Position numbers and translations under genes: made by a program. DNA of 64,000 bases from Anthopleura xanthogrammica (Eukaryota; Cnidaria; Anthozoa; Actiniaria; Actiniidae). Below are positions 10,691-23,127 of this stretch, piece by piece; position 1 is the stretch's first letter; every line of letters starts with the position of its first letter. The stretch lies in the NCBI GenBank assembly GCA_964019055.1, contig OZ025220.1, forward strand, positions 4,609,978-4,673,977, read 5' to 3'. The notes under the pieces are model-generated. The model was not told the origin of the DNA. It saw only the letters and a list, made by a program, of their open reading frames with translations, and did no database searches.

Positions 10691-11035
10691 TAGTGGCCCA
10701 GGGGTGCCACACTGTTTTAATCTATTCCTATGGTTTTTTTTGTATATATTTAAAAAAAATTTATTTATTTTAGAATTTTTTCATAACTTTTTCATAATTT
10801 TTAATTTTTTTCTTACCTTTTTTTATTTATTTTTTCTTTCTGTTTTTTTTTTTATTATTTTCTTTCAACTTAATAATCGATCCACTGAAAATAAAAATCA
10901 CTTGAAAATGACATCAGATGATGTCGAAACGTTGTGAAATCAACCTTGCGTTTGTGTTTATTTTAATTATTTTCTTTCCGTTTTTTCTTTCTTTTTATAA
11001 CTTAATTTTTATTTTAAAAAAATCATAAAAAATTA
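10691..11035 (+). repeat. Dispersed repeat, second copy at 29279-29386
   Basis: Begins GTGGCCCAGGGGTGCCACAC and runs into a T-rich stretch with TTTATTTATTTTAGAATTTT. The same order is found on the opposite strand at 29279-29386. Downstream comes GACATCAGATGATGTCGAAA then CGTTGTG, a hairpin-plus-GAAAC motif of the kind seen near the ends of some retroelements. I cannot assign the family. Confidence 0.55.
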
Positions 11036-11110
11036 ATAAATCATACTAGCTGTTTGACAAAGACTGCGACAATAACAAAAGCAAAACGAAAATTATACAA
11101 ATCATTACAC

Positions 11111-13076
11111 ATGTCCAACAAGCGAAAGCGTGACCAAGAAAAGGGCTGGAAAGAAAAAAGACGAATCTAGTCCAACAACAATAGCTGTTCACAGACTTAG
11201 TTCAAACGTAGAAGGAAAGTGCCAAAAGTACGCAAGAATTGGCCCTATAGCACTAGTTCCAATAGAAGGAGAAGCCAACTTGACTAACATTAAAGCTGCC
11301 TGCAAGGCTTTTTCCCCCCCACAAAACACGAATGTGATGTCCTGGCAGGCGAAAGAGGACCATCATACACAGACGCCAGTCAGATCACGAACTGGAAGGT
11401 GGTCCACATCCGATTCGTTGAACAAACAAGTGAACCACATCAACATGTGGTTGAGCAAGAGAGCTCAGAAGAAAATCGAAAAGACAGCAGCATACCTGCA
11501 GCTGTTAAACCATCAGTTATAACTTCCGTTTCACTTAGCCAAATGCTAAAACTTGGGAAAGTGATTGTGCCGCAGACAGACATCGTTACGGTCCATTTGG
11601 AAGAATTATCCATAGCGTAAATGAGGTGGCTCGAACCTCCCATTGAGGCTACGTTTTCGCTTCAACGAAAGTCATTTGATAAAGGAGGAATGCGCGCGGC
11701 CTACTTGGCAAATGCCATAAGTGGAATTACCAAGGGGAAGTATGTTCTTAAAGGATATCTCAAAGAACAAGTCAGTGGAATAGAGCAACTGTTTACGACA
11801 GTGGAAGAGCATACCAGGTAAGCTGTTCAGATGAATGCTTTGGTGCGCAACTTTGCGAATAATTTAGAACTCGAAACACCAATCCTTGATTATGGAAGGT
11901 CGTTTTCATATTCAAAGGTATACTATGCATCATTAAATGGGCAGTATGTCACGTTAGAGAAGTTTCTTTAAGGACGGTTTGAGAAGTGGATTAACAATAC
12001 AGGCGAAATTTGTGTTGAAGATGTGGAGGACATCAGTCTAAAACCTGAGGCATTTGTCCATTATACATATGTCAAATCCAAGGAACTAATGGTCTGTGAC
12101 ATTCAAGGCGTTGGATATTGTACAATCATAAAATATCTTGATCAGTTGAGCACGGAACGCTTAGTAGACGCCTTTGTAACATCCAAACAAGATTATTGCA
12201 ATAGCGTTTTGTACGGCTTACGTGCGAAGCAATTAAGTAAGTTACAGCGCCTGCAAAACTCAGCTGCCCGAGTAGTAACTAAAGCTAAGCGTAGGGATCA
12301 TATAACTCCTGTTCTACGTCAATTGCACTGGTTGCCTATTAACCAAACAATAGTTTTCAAGGTTTTACTCATTACTTTTAAGATAATTAACGGCTATGCA
12401 CCATCATATTGGAGTAGCTTACTAGATTCTTATGTAGCTAAGCGTGCTTTACGCTCTGCCTCTAAGAGGCTATTGATAGTTCATAAGTCGAATAGATCCA
12501 CATATGGCGATAGACCTTTTTCCATTGCTGCGCCTAAACTCTGGAATAACCTACCAGAATCAATTAAAAACGCTGTAACTGTTAAACAGTTCATACCTTT
12601 AGCTAAAACATATCTTTTCAAGGAAGCTTTTAATTGATCCATCACGTCCTTACAATATATAGGCTATACTATCTCATTATGTTATATTATTTCTTACTTG
12701 ATTTTTATCTTTTATCTTCATTGTCATATATCAGCCTCATATTAATTTATCCGTTTTTAGATCATTAGTATTATTAATAATTTAGTCTAGTTATATTAAT
12801 ATATATTATATTTTATCGTTATTATTGTAGTTTTATTATTATATACATTGTAAACGCATTGAGACGTAGCAAAATGCGTGATAAAAGCTGTAAGTTAAAT
12901 TAAATTAAATTAAATTATTCACTTTGTGATCCAGAAATGGCAACCGCAAAGCTAAAAGATGACCTAGACAGCTCAATCTTGTTTTGTTCTGGCAATCTGT
13001 CAAATACTGCCATCAACCATTTCTTTAATGAACACCAGTGCAAAAAATTCTGTCGTCTCTTAAAATTACCTGAGTA
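11111..13076 (+). pseudogene. Alpha-kinase domain pseudogene split by a LINE
   Basis: Fragments of an atypical alpha-kinase (MHCK/EF2K superfamily) lie in order: SYTDASQITNWKVVHIRFVE, FDKGGMRAAYLANAISGI, then KGKYVLKGYLKEQVSGIEQL (ATP-site lysine region), FANNLELETPILDYGRSFSY, and LMVCDIQGVGY, the catalytic Asp motif. The domain resumes after a LINE insertion with CDPEIATAKLKDDLDSSILF, GNLSNTAINHF and HQCKKFCRLLKL, the zinc-binding His/Cys tail, before TGA-free spacing to the TAA. Three in-frame TAA codons (near 11609, 11819 and 11969) and an early frameshift make it dead. The N-terminal 200 bases are in broken frames. Confidence 0.8.
12126..12916 (+). mobile_element. 5'-truncated CR1-like LINE inserted in alpha-kinase pseudogene
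   Basis: The frame carries the end of RT and its tail: LVDAFVTSKQDYCNSVLYGL, LQRLQNSAARVVTKAKRRDH, LHWLPINQTIVFKVLLITFK and FSIAAPKLWNNLPESIK, ending in LFKEAFN. The 3' UTR contains GCATTGAGACGTAGCAAAAT and ends in a TAAAT repeat tail. The insertion falls exactly between the kinase codons for GVGY and the resumed CDPE block, so the host copy was still continuous when hit. Confidence 0.85.
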
Positions 13077-13079
13077 AAG

Positions 13080-14000
13080 AAAAAATAGGTAGAAGTTATA
13101 GAAGAAGGTTTAGCTAAACTGTAACTAAAAGCAAATATACAATGCTAGGTGTGAGGGAAGACACTGTTTAGAAATCACCTAAGACACCTTAAAAATTACC
13201 TACCCAAAACATGAAATATATTTAAATTTCATCCCCCTTTGATTAGGAGATAAAAATGTTAACCCCTTTTGAGTACTTTTACCCTTCAACCCCCATTTGA
13301 GAACTTTTTAAAGGATTACCCACAATCTGAACCTCCCCCTCCGTCTCCAATCCCCCTAGGCCATAAATAACAAACAATCCCTAAATGTTTTATATTCTTC
13401 TTCACTTGGTCAACTTCAAGAATTTAAATGTTACTGTTTGACAATTTTAGAATAGTTTGATAATAGTTTTGAAACAAATCCATGAAAAGCAAAAGGAATG
13501 CTAGCACATTCCATAAAATTCATATTGACCTTAATAATATTGAGAGTAACCTGACAGTGGCTGCAATATTTATGATTGACAACTTTGAAAGCTTAGAACC
13601 ACAAGTACTCTATTATGTGTCAGATACAATATTTAATATTGGAAAATTAAGTGAACAGTTTGAACAAAAGATATATATTTTACATAACCTTTGAGATGCA
13701 TTTTACTAAGTTTTAATGAAGTTTGAAAAAAAACCACATTTTTTTATTCCATGTTTTATGATGTTTATACTGTTCATTATGGTTGAGTAGAGTCAAATAA
13801 AATCTAGTTTATGTCACATATTTCTACAAAGGGAGGCTCTAGATTAGTAGCATAAGTGATAATAGTTTAATGAGTAAAGTTAACTCAATTACCTTACAAA
13901 TACCTATATCAAAATTTGTTTTCAAAAACAAATAAGCATTTGCTGCTTCCTTAGGTTTTATTTCATCTATATTAGGGATGTGCCTAGTTAATGTCACATA
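13080..14000. other. AT-rich stretch without recognised gene
   Basis: A 70-codon frame at 13482-13694 (MKSKRNASTFHKIHIDLNN at its start) has no motif I recognise and no flanking splice or promoter support. It could be chance or LINE-derived sequence. The rest is A/T-rich spacer. Confidence 0.4.
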
Positions 14001-14004
14001 TTTC

Positions 14005-15234
14005 TTGTAAAAAACCGTCAGATTTTGAACTACTACCTAATCTTGACATATTGTCTAAGATTTTTGGGTTACCTAACCTTGATAATTTAGATATTGATGA
14101 TAATATGCCTAATTTAATTAATTCTAAATATTATTATCCTAATGATTTTGATAATTTCCAGGTGATCTGACTAGGCGCCCAAAGCATGATTTCCTGATCT
14201 GAAAAAGAATCAATCCCATCATCCACCGTACGCTCAATTCACTTGAGTTTCATGGCGGCCATCTTGAAAATAGGCTAATTATGAGCGACTTTCTCGGCAA
14301 TAAATCTTTTCTTATTGAAAACCAGACACTATAAATAATAGATAAAAGGATTTTCTTAAGGTTCAAAGCATCCTGGAGATTGCCAAGGACAAAAGAGCAG
14401 CGTAAGGTGTGGAAATTTTAGTTAAATCCTGCCAAGGAATCGAGAAAGCTTTTCGGCAGCTTCTTCGAGATCGTTTCAACGGTAATTCTTTAATAAAAAA
14501 CCATGAATATTAACCTAACCGATGAAAATATATTCTTAGTCTCATCTAGACAACATATTCTTTGAAGTAGAAACATTTTTAGCCTTAAATAATCGGCTAA
14601 TGACACTTTTCCTAGCATTATTGTACTTGTATGCTATTTGGTTTTGTTTTGATTTCCCTATGTTTATCCATGATTGAGCTCGAAAAGACGCATGGGATTG
14701 ATTCTTTTTCGGATATTACGATTCGCAATCTGATTGGCTAATCGCTATTCCTCAGATCACCTGGTTAGTTCTCTCAAATAATAAGTCATATTTTTCTTTA
14801 TTTCATGTTAATTTAAGTAGCCTGGATGCCCATTTTGAAGAATTACAGGCCACATTTTCAATGCTAGCTTTTCCATTCCAAATCATTGGAATATCTGAGA
14901 CCAGGGAACGTAAAAATTCAGGATTCAAAATGAACAATAACTTAGATGGTTATAATTTATATTCACAACCAACTAAATCTACTGCGGCTGGTGTTGCAAT
15001 ATACACAAGCAAATCACTTGATGTTATAAAAAGATCAGACCTATGTGTAACTGATGATGAATTTGAAACTCTTTGGATTGAAATCAAAAATCAAAAGGGA
15101 AAAAGCATTCTTTGTTGTTGTTCCTATAGGCATCCTTCTTCTAATCTAGCTAAATACATAGAACATCTTGAGCTTATATTCCATAAGATACAAAGAGAAA
15201 ACAAAAATATTTTTATGGGAGACTTTAACATTAA
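14005..15234 (+). mobile_element. CR1-like LINE copy A: partial ORF2 endonuclease
   Basis: Coding remnants of ORF2: FELLPNLDILSKIFGLPNLD, then, after an inserted foldback, FHVNLSSLDAHFEELQATF, IIGISETRERKNS, TAAGVAIYTSKSLDV, CCSYRHPSSN and IFMGDFNI. This is an apurinic-type endonuclease of the CR1/L2 kind (ISET, SYRHP and GDFN motifs). The sequence stops at GDFNI, precisely where a TTAA-flanked foldback begins, and RT never follows. It is clearly the same family as copy B. Confidence 0.8.
14159..14764. mobile_element. MITE with CCAGGTGATCTGA ends inside LINE copy A
   Basis: The 13 bp inverted ends CCAGGTGATCTGA/TCAGATCACCTGG bound about 606 bp. A second inverted block, AAAAAGAATCAATCCCAT, lies about 40 bp in from the left and 60 bp in from the right. 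Removing it lets the ORF2 fragments on both sides join. It is non-coding, and the target duplication is uncertain. Confidence 0.75.
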
Positions 15235-15998
15235 GGTGGCTTCCTATAGTATTTTTCAGACCATACCTTTCATTTTCATTTGGCTTATTAATAGTCTTAA
15301 CTTATACCTATATACTTGATTTTGGACCAGTTATAGAGCTAAGATGAAGTTTTAAAATGATGTTAATTTTAGCTTGATTGATGTTACTTTGGCAACGATA
15401 AACAAATATTGTTGAAATTGGTTTTTATCAAATAACTCTAAAACTCGATGAGACCTAGACAAGCGGCAAACGACATCATCAACTTCAAGCTTTTGCAAAA
15501 CGATTCCAACTATTTTAAAGAAAATCAATCTGTTAGATTTCAAGTAATTCGCCGAAATATTCTAAAGCCGTGATTTTCGCACATTGAAAGTTACGGCGGC
15601 CCGAGAGATACTCACTGAAAAACCGAATTGCTATTGAAATACTCCAAAACAAACCCTTCCTAATACACTAAAAGTTAATTCTCTTTCAAACCAGAGATTT
15701 TTTTTCCTTGCGTGAATATTTTGATAAATACACTCCTACCATATCGAGCAAAAATATGCATTCGTTTGAAAGTTATTCTGGCAGCAATTTGAACATGTTA
15801 GCCAGGTAAGATTTATCAAAATATTCACGCAAGGAAACAAAAAAATCTCTGGTTTGAAAGAGAATGAACTTTTAGTGTATTAGGAAGGGTTTGTTTTGGA
15901 GTATTTTAATAGTAATTCGGTTTTTCTGAGTATCTCTCGGGCCGCCGTAACTTTCAATGTAACTTTCAATGGTCTGAAAAATACTATAGGAAGCCACC
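15235..15998. mobile_element. TTAA-flanked long foldback element (piggyBac/Kolobok-type MITE)
   Basis: Bounded on both sides by TTAA. The ends are GGTGGCTTCCTATAGTATTT and its reverse complement. Inside, two long arms (about 15583-15730 and 15805-15960) form a near-perfect hairpin with blocks such as CGGCGGCCCGAGAGATACTC-like sequence and ATTTATCAAAATATTCACGC. It has no coding capacity. TTAA duplication is the hallmark of piggyBac and Kolobok families. Confidence 0.85.
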
Positions 15999-16002
15999 TT
16001 AA

Positions 16003-16581
16003 AGCTTTAGAGAAAGATAAGGACAAACTGACCGAAGAAAACTATCAATCGCTTTTTTGAGCGCAGAAGTGCAACATCTATCCGCCACATGCGAAGACCA
16101 ACTTCAGTACTCGAGGCGAAACTGCCTCGAAATACGAGGCATTCCCTTCCAGCTGAAAGAGAATACCAATGAAATAATCCGCGAAATTGGCTCTAAGATT
16201 GGTATCAATATTTACGAGAGCGATATTGATACAAGCCACCGCCTCCCGGTGCCTCGATCAGCCAAATATCCACCATCTATTATCGTTAAGTTCATACATC
16301 GTGACCTTAGAGAAGATCTCTTTAAAGCAAAGAAAAAGCTCAAGGATTTCACTACGCATAACATCCATGGTCTGTCAAGATTACCTCAAAGCAAGATATT
16401 TATCGTTGAGAGCCTGACGAAAGCAAGTAAGAGTTTATACAAAAATTGCCAGAAGGTGAAGAAAAATTTGAATTACAAATTTTTGTGGACCCGTCAAGGC
16501 AAGATATTTCTCAGAGAAGATGAAGACAGTAACCCAATACGAATCACCTGTCAGCAAGATTTGGACAATATCTCTGGATAG
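16003..16581 (+). pseudogene. LINE copy B ORF1, RRM-like nucleic-acid binding protein
   Basis: The frame encodes a coiled start (ALEKDKDKLTEENYQSL), shifts by one base near 16056, then gives RRNCLEIRGIPFQLKENTNE, IIVKFIHRDLREDLFKAKK and LNYKFLWTRQGKIFLRED. This is the RRM-like plus C-terminal domain layout of LINE ORF1 proteins, which bind the element RNA. It ends 28 bp before the ORF2 start. The frameshift suggests it is inactive. Confidence 0.75.
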
Positions 16582-16608
16582 ATAAGTAAAATGAACTTTG
16601 TATATTGA

Positions 16609-19603
16609 ATGACTCTTAAATGTTTTGAATGCAAAACTAATCTTAGGAGAAATAGTAAATCCTTAATATGTAGTCTTTGCAATAATAATTTTCATCTTAA
16701 ATGCCCTCTTTTAGCTACACGTGATTACAAATATTTCCAGAATAATGTTGATCTCTGGATTTGTCATCATTGTAGGTCTACAATATTTCCCTTTTATAAT
16801 GTCGATAATGATGAACTAGTTAGTTTGTCCTTTAATTCAAATACAACCTGTCTTTGCTCTAAGAAAATTTCAAATAATTTAACATCAATACCTCAATTTG
16901 ATTTATTGTCTGCAATTAACAAGATTCCTTCACTATTCAACTCAGACAGTGATGTACAACTACCTCTTAAGAATAATTTCAATTATTATACTGTACATGA
17001 GTTTCATAGTAATGAGGATATTCGAAACACACTTACTCCTCATAATAATTTCTCTGCTTTACATCTCAATATAAGAAGCTTATCAGCAAATCAAGATAAC
17101 TTTCTGAATTTGCTTAATGATTTACATCACAATTTTTCCATCTTAGGTTTATCTGAGGCAAAATTTATGGCTGATAAAGATATAGTAGATAATATTTCAA
17201 TACCTGGATACAATTTTGTATCAAAGCCTAGTTTGTCCAATGCTGGGGGTGAAGGTTTCTTTATACGACATCATCTGAACTCTATTATTAGAGAAGATCT
17301 AAGCCAAATTAATTCTGAATTTGAATCCCTATGGATTGAAATAGATAATAGTAAGAATCATAATACCCTATGTGCAGTAATGTATAGGCATCCATCCTTT
17401 AATCCTGATTCTTTTCTTACTTACCTGGAGCAGTGTGTGGAAAAAGCTATTAGGGAGAACAAATATTGCATAACACACCATACTGCCACTTTAATTGATA
17501 ATATATTTTTTAATTCTTTAGAATTTAATGTTATTAGTGGGAACATACTTACTGACATAAGCGATCACTTACCAAACTGTCTTATCATCAATAAGCTTTC
17601 TAGTCTTCCTTCTAATGTTAAATTGTTTAAAAGAGATTACTCAAAGTTTAACGAAGAAATGTTTTTGAATGAAATGAAATCCTTACATTGGGACAAGATT
17701 TTACCACCTGATGATAATGTAAATGATATCTTTAGCTCATTTTACACGACCTTGCAGGAAATTATTGAAAAACATGCTCCTCTGAAGAAAATATCTAGGC
17801 GAGAAATTAAAATCATGCGTAAACCTTGGATTACAGCTGGCATCAGAACTTCAATTAAAATTAAAGATTAGTACTTTAAAAAATACCTAAATAGTAAGAA
17901 TCCCTATAATAACATCCAATACAAAATTTATAGAAATAAATTAACCAAACTAATCAAAGACAGTAAAAAGGCATACTAAAGAGATTAGTTTAGAAAAAAA
18001 ACCAATAATATCAAGAACATTTGGAAAGGGATTAAACAAATAGTTACTCTAAAACTATATAATTATAGCTTTCCCACCAAGATTATCAAAGATGCAACTG
18101 AGATAACAGGAACCCTTAACATAGCTAATGCTTTTAATGAATAGTTTGCATCCATAGGTAGTACTCTTGATAGTAAAATCAAAACATCAGATGTATCACC
18201 ACTTAGCTACATGAATTATTCATGTCCTCAAAGTCTGTACTTGTCTCCAGTCACCTTTAGTGAAATAGAAGAAGAAATTGGAAAACTTAATGTAAAGAAA
18301 GCAAGTGGACCCTTTATAGTCAGGCGGATATGTGAACAATCGTTCACTTCGTGAAGAAAGCATGAAATTTGGCACAATTATTATTATTATTAGTATTCCA
18401 ACAAACCTCTTAAAGATGGCAAAAAAATATCTATCCAAACCTCTTGAAATATTGTTTAACTGTTCTTTTTTTACTGGAGTGGTGCCTGATAATTTTAAAT
18501 TATCCCATGTCATTCCAATCCACAAGAGTGGCCCTCAAGTCATACTCAGCAATTACAGACCAATCTCTCTTATCTCAATTTTCAATCGGCTTCTTAAAAA
18601 ACGTATGTACAACAGATTATTAAATTTTATTACCAAACATAAAATTCAGTATGAAAATCAGTTTGGTTTTCGCTCAGGACACTCAACAGAGCATGCTATA
18701 TCTCTTATTGTAGATAAAATACAATGCTCAATCGAGAAAAACCTGTATTCTTGTGGCATTTTCATCGATCTATCTAAAGCTTTTGACACAGTCAACCACT
18801 CCATCTTGCTGAATAAATTGGAATGCTATGGTATAAGAGGTATTGCTTTAAATTGGTTTAGAGATTACCTCTCAAACAGGAGACAAATAGTTTCACTAGG
18901 TAACACTAAATCTAAAGAACTCCCTATCACAAATGGGATACCACAGAGATCCGTCCTTGGCCCCTTGTTATTCTTAATATATATTAATTATTTTAGATAT
19001 TGTCATACTAATTTAGATACTCATCTTTTTGCTGATGATGCAAATATATTCAATAGTCACAAGGACATCAAAAAACTAGAAAGCAATATCAATCAACAGC
19101 TTTTGTCAGTAAGTAAATGACTTTCCACAAATAAATTAACTTTAAATGTCGATAAAACGAAATATGTAATATTCCATCCTTATCAAAAACAGTTGAATAC
19201 TAATTTAAATATAAAAAATAATAATGCAGTTATTGGAGAAGTTAGTAGCATAAAGTACTTAGGAGGTACACTAGATAAGCATTTGAATTGGAAAGGTCAT
19301 ATAAAACAAGTTGCAAGTAAACTCAGAAGAAATATTGGTATATTATCTAGACTTCGTTACTATCTCGACTTAAATAATCTTATTCAATTATATTATTCAT
19401 TAATCTATCCTTTCTTAATTTACGGACTTATTGTGTGGGGTAATACTTATATTACTGCATTGAACCCAGTTATTGTATTACCAAAGAAAGCCATACGGAT
19501 AAGAACATTTTCTAAATTTCATGACCATTCATCACCTCTTTTCAAACTTTGTAACATTGTCAAATTTGTAGATCTAATTTATTTGGCAAATACAATAGAA
19601 TAG
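16609..19603 (+). pseudogene. LINE copy B ORF2: PHD-like finger, endonuclease, reverse transcriptase
   Basis: Domains in order: a PHD-like Cys/His finger (CFECKTNLRR, CSLCNNNFHLKC, WICHHC), then endonuclease blocks (LHLNIRSLSANQDN, LGLSEAKF, VMYRHPSF, ISDHLPNC), then RT. The endonuclease has lost its GDFN segment, with AIRENK running straight into ITHHTATLIDN. After several stops (17872-18330) RT resumes with LSHVIPIHKSGP, YRPISLI, FRSGHSTEHA, FIDLSKAFDTVNH, GIPQRSVLGPLLF and the catalytic HLFADDAN. The RT thumb follows in another frame and is cut off at LIYLANTIE by a DNA transposon. Inactive. Confidence 0.85.
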
Positions 19604-21811
19604 GTTACAATAGAATACAATGGTTGTCTTAAAGCTTTGTTTTTAGCTTTGTTTTGAACCTTGATGAAAGGTGTTTGAGTAAAACAAAGTAATTTTGGTT
19701 AGCACGCTAACTTATATTTTTCTCATGGCATATGCATTCAGAAATTGATTTTTATTAGCAAACTTCTTACCGTTTACCGTGTTTTTCAACGTTCATTTGC
19801 ACTGAAATGTTAATATAAAACCAAAAAAATCGCGAATAGAAAAAGTGTTAGCATTGTTGAATTTAAGAGTGGATGACAGTACACATTTCGTGGCAATGGT
19901 CAAATTTTAGACTTTACTCATATTTACAAATCTAGTAGAGCTATAGGTCCTATGTATCGTGGTGTTATTTGTTTTTATTTAAATTCTTCATATTTTTCGA
20001 AAAAAAAAAAAAAAAAAAAGAAAAACGATTTCTCACTTCAGCGCCTATATTTTGGCGGTAAAATATTGCCTAACTTTGAAAGCTTCGCCTTAGTTTCGAA
20101 TACAACAAAACACCTTAAAACTCCGCGTATTCTTTGAATATTACTTAAAGTATCTTCCATCCAAGTTTAAAAGTTTTTTGACGGAATTAAATAAATAAAA
20201 TTAATTATTTTGGCTGACCTTCTCAATGGTCTTGCGAAAAGTATTGTAATTCCAAAAATTCATTTCACCCGATACTACCCAAGATAAAGCCAGAAGATTC
20301 CGGAAACGGTTATTTCTTCACTTTATTGTCTCACTAAGTGATGAATATCATAGTAATTTTATGCAAAATATCAGTAACCTTCTCTATGTCAATTTGTATG
20401 TCAATTTTCGAAGGCTTATTACACCTCATTTTTGCAGTGATGTTATTTCTATGTCACTATTTCAGATCAGCTGGTAGTTATATGATTGACGACTGTCGAA
20501 ACGGCTTAATGACAAACGAATCATCAAACTTCGCGGGTCGCACTTCAGCGAAAGCGGCTATAAGAATCCTGGATTCTCCCCTGATTATCTTTTTTCATTG
20601 TTTTTACCTTACGCCAGATGTTTGGCCGTTTATAAAGGCGATCTTTGGGGCAAGTTTTGTTTCTGCAATTTTTACTTGAAACACATCAAAATCGGGAAGA
20701 AAATTGACAAGCGCATAAAAAAGAGCGCATGAAAAAGGAGATTGAAGAAAACGGCAAAACGATGATACATGATAGTTATAATAGAAAACCAATTATTAAT
20801 TATAGTGCTAACTCGAACTTCTAAAAGAAGCAAAAAATTATTTGAGTTAGGGAGGTGTACGCTAGTATATTGACTGGAAACAAGTTCTAAGGGAAATGGA
20901 TTGGTGTTCGAGGTATTACATTTCTCAATAGTAATTCGTGTGACTGATATATCGTGCCTCAAAACACGAATTATCTGTCAAAAACAGATATATCATTTCT
21001 CTTGGAAGATCAATTCTTCTCTAGTAGGAATTCGGCAAACAGGGAATTAATGATGCGGTAAACAAAGTCGCTAAACTCCTCACGCAATTACTGACATTAT
21101 CGGCTCTGTTTACAAAGAAAAAAAAACTGAAAATCTAAGATATCTAAAGTTATTTTCTAAAGCCCATAAAATCTAACTTCCCAAGTTCGTTTGATTTTGC
21201 CGACTTTGCAAATTTGGTGAAAGATCTTCAAATACAAAATGCCTGTTTTAGCTTAAAAAAATACCCAAAATATTTTTTATACCAGCATCAAGGACAGCAT
21301 TTCGTATTCTAAAATCCCGAATTTCATTGCTTTATTTTGCGCAGTATTGCGTAGATTTATGAGAATCACTCTAAAAGCTGTAATGAGTTTGAAACGCCTT
21401 TGGGTTTCTTGCTCGCCTTTATTACGACTAAAAGGTTTTCATTGCATCATCTGTTGTGTTTTTTAAAGCAGCTCACGTACTTAGCATTTTTTCGCAAACA
21501 AAACTTCATTGTATATAGAAAAAGAGAACTTTAATGGCAGTTATTTTTCAAAAGATGTCTCACAATCTAACATAATTCATTTTACCGCTTATTCTCTGAA
21601 TGCCACTTTTATCGTAATAAACAAGACTTAGTTTTTGGAATGTTGTTGCCTCAGGCTGAATAACAATTATTTTACATGTATAGCTACTGAGAATAGCAAA
21701 AATGCACTTTTTGTTGATATTTTCAGGCCCTCAGGGAATTTAAAACTTATAAAATGGTAAAACTGTCATATCAGAAATTACGGCGAACCTTTTCAGTTAT
21801 CGTGTGCAGCA

Positions 21812-23096
21812 ATGGCTCAGACAGGCTGTCGTATCAATATCAGATTGTACCACGATAAAAGCAATATGCGAACTTTTAAAAAGTTTGCAATCGAGGAGTT
21901 TCCCATATTCGAAGAAGTTATTGCTGCTAAAATGTGCCTTATTGACACATACCAAAACGAGTTCAGGGGAAAGCTGTCTGTCGAGACACTTGAGCTAGGG
22001 TATGTTGGTTATTCAAATGCCAAACATAAAATAACGAATGAGAAAGGATTAGAAGTCGGATACGAGTCAAAGAAGCATCACAAGGACAACTGTCCCTTGT
22101 TCTATATCGCCGAAATCCAAAAACCTAGTATTGATACCAGCAAGAGAAAAGCTACCTCCATTAAAGTTGGTGAGTCTCAATTCATTCTTTGCATATGGAA
22201 TTTTATTCAAATTCATATAAATAAACATCATTCACTATACAAATGTCTCTTATGCAGATTCTTCATCGAGTGAGGAAGATGTTGAAAAAACACCAAAACC
22301 TAAAAAGGCAAAGAAGAAAAAGAGTGAAAGCGAACGCGTGGATGAAATAGTGTCCCGTTTAGAGAACGAAAACGGTACCAACGGCAATTGGGACCTGTCG
22401 GACTACAGACTATGGGCCGTAGCTCTGGTAAAATATTTTTTTGGTTGCTTTTTATAATTTTATGTTTTGTTACTATAACAATTATTATTTTTATGACTTT
22501 CAGGATAGAAACCTACATCAGAGCTATACAGAACCTCCAAAATATCCACATTTTCAAAAGAAAATGAACCGCAAAGATGCCAAGACAAAGCAAACAACAA
22601 GGACAAATGCGGAAACCAATACAACCACTTCGGTAAATTATTTGTACCATTATATTAGCTTGACGGTTCAGTCGTGTATTTTTTAACCATTACAATTCAG
22701 GGTAATTATCTACATTGTCTACGATTGAATCAGTGAAACAAAATTGTGATATATTTATTTTCGAATATTTACAGGCGTAACCAGGATTAATGATATCAAC
22801 AACGTAGACGTGTTAATACTTTTTTATGGAAGCTTTCCGTTTCCAACCTGCATTAGTTTGATAAGCTTGAGGTTGGAGGCCAAAAGCTTCTAACTGATGA
22901 AAAAATATTAAACAGAGAATGTCTACGTTGTATGTCGATGTTTATTTTTATTTATTTTTATTATTTTTAGAGACGAACCGAACTTCTGTCTCAGCTAAAA
23001 ACTCTTGGAGACCTTAAAAAAGAAGACGTCCTCGCCGAAGAAGAGTTCCAAGAACAGAGAAATATTGTGTTACAGCAACTAAAGGAAATAAATTGA
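21812..23096 (+). CDS. Companion gene of the 6.9 kb element, four exons, SHOCT-like C-terminus
   Basis: Exons 21812-22169, 22258-22427, 22504-22632 and 22971-23096 join in frame with GT-AG borders to give about 260 residues without a stop. Exon 1 (MAQTGCRINIRLYHDKSNMR, then FPIFEEVIAAKMC and KHKITNEKGLEVGYES) looks like a small alpha/beta domain; a beta-grasp or PB1-like fold is only a guess. Exon 2 has an acidic/lysine tract (SSSSEEDVE, KKAKKKKSESE) and WDLSDYRLWAVAL. Exon 4, ELLSQLKTLGDLKKEDVLAE followed by EEFQEQRNIV, has the pattern of SHOCT oligomerisation tails. I do not recognise the whole protein. Being open next to a frameshifted transposase, it may be under selection or simply younger. 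Confidence 0.72.
22799..22933. repeat. Small inverted-ended segment in companion intron 3
   Basis: ACAACGTAGAC near the left and GTCTACGTTGT near the right bound about 135 bp, with loosely complementary AT-rich interiors. Possibly a small MITE; no firm target duplication. Confidence 0.4.
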
Positions 23097-23127
23097 GTTA
23101 GCACGCTAACATATACAACTTTACCTA

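Noticed and set aside
11600..11980. Three TAA codons in a conserved frame, hinting at a variant genetic code
   Set aside because: Intact genes nearby use TAA as a normal stop and the kinase copy also has frameshifts and a LINE insertion, so decay is the simpler reading.
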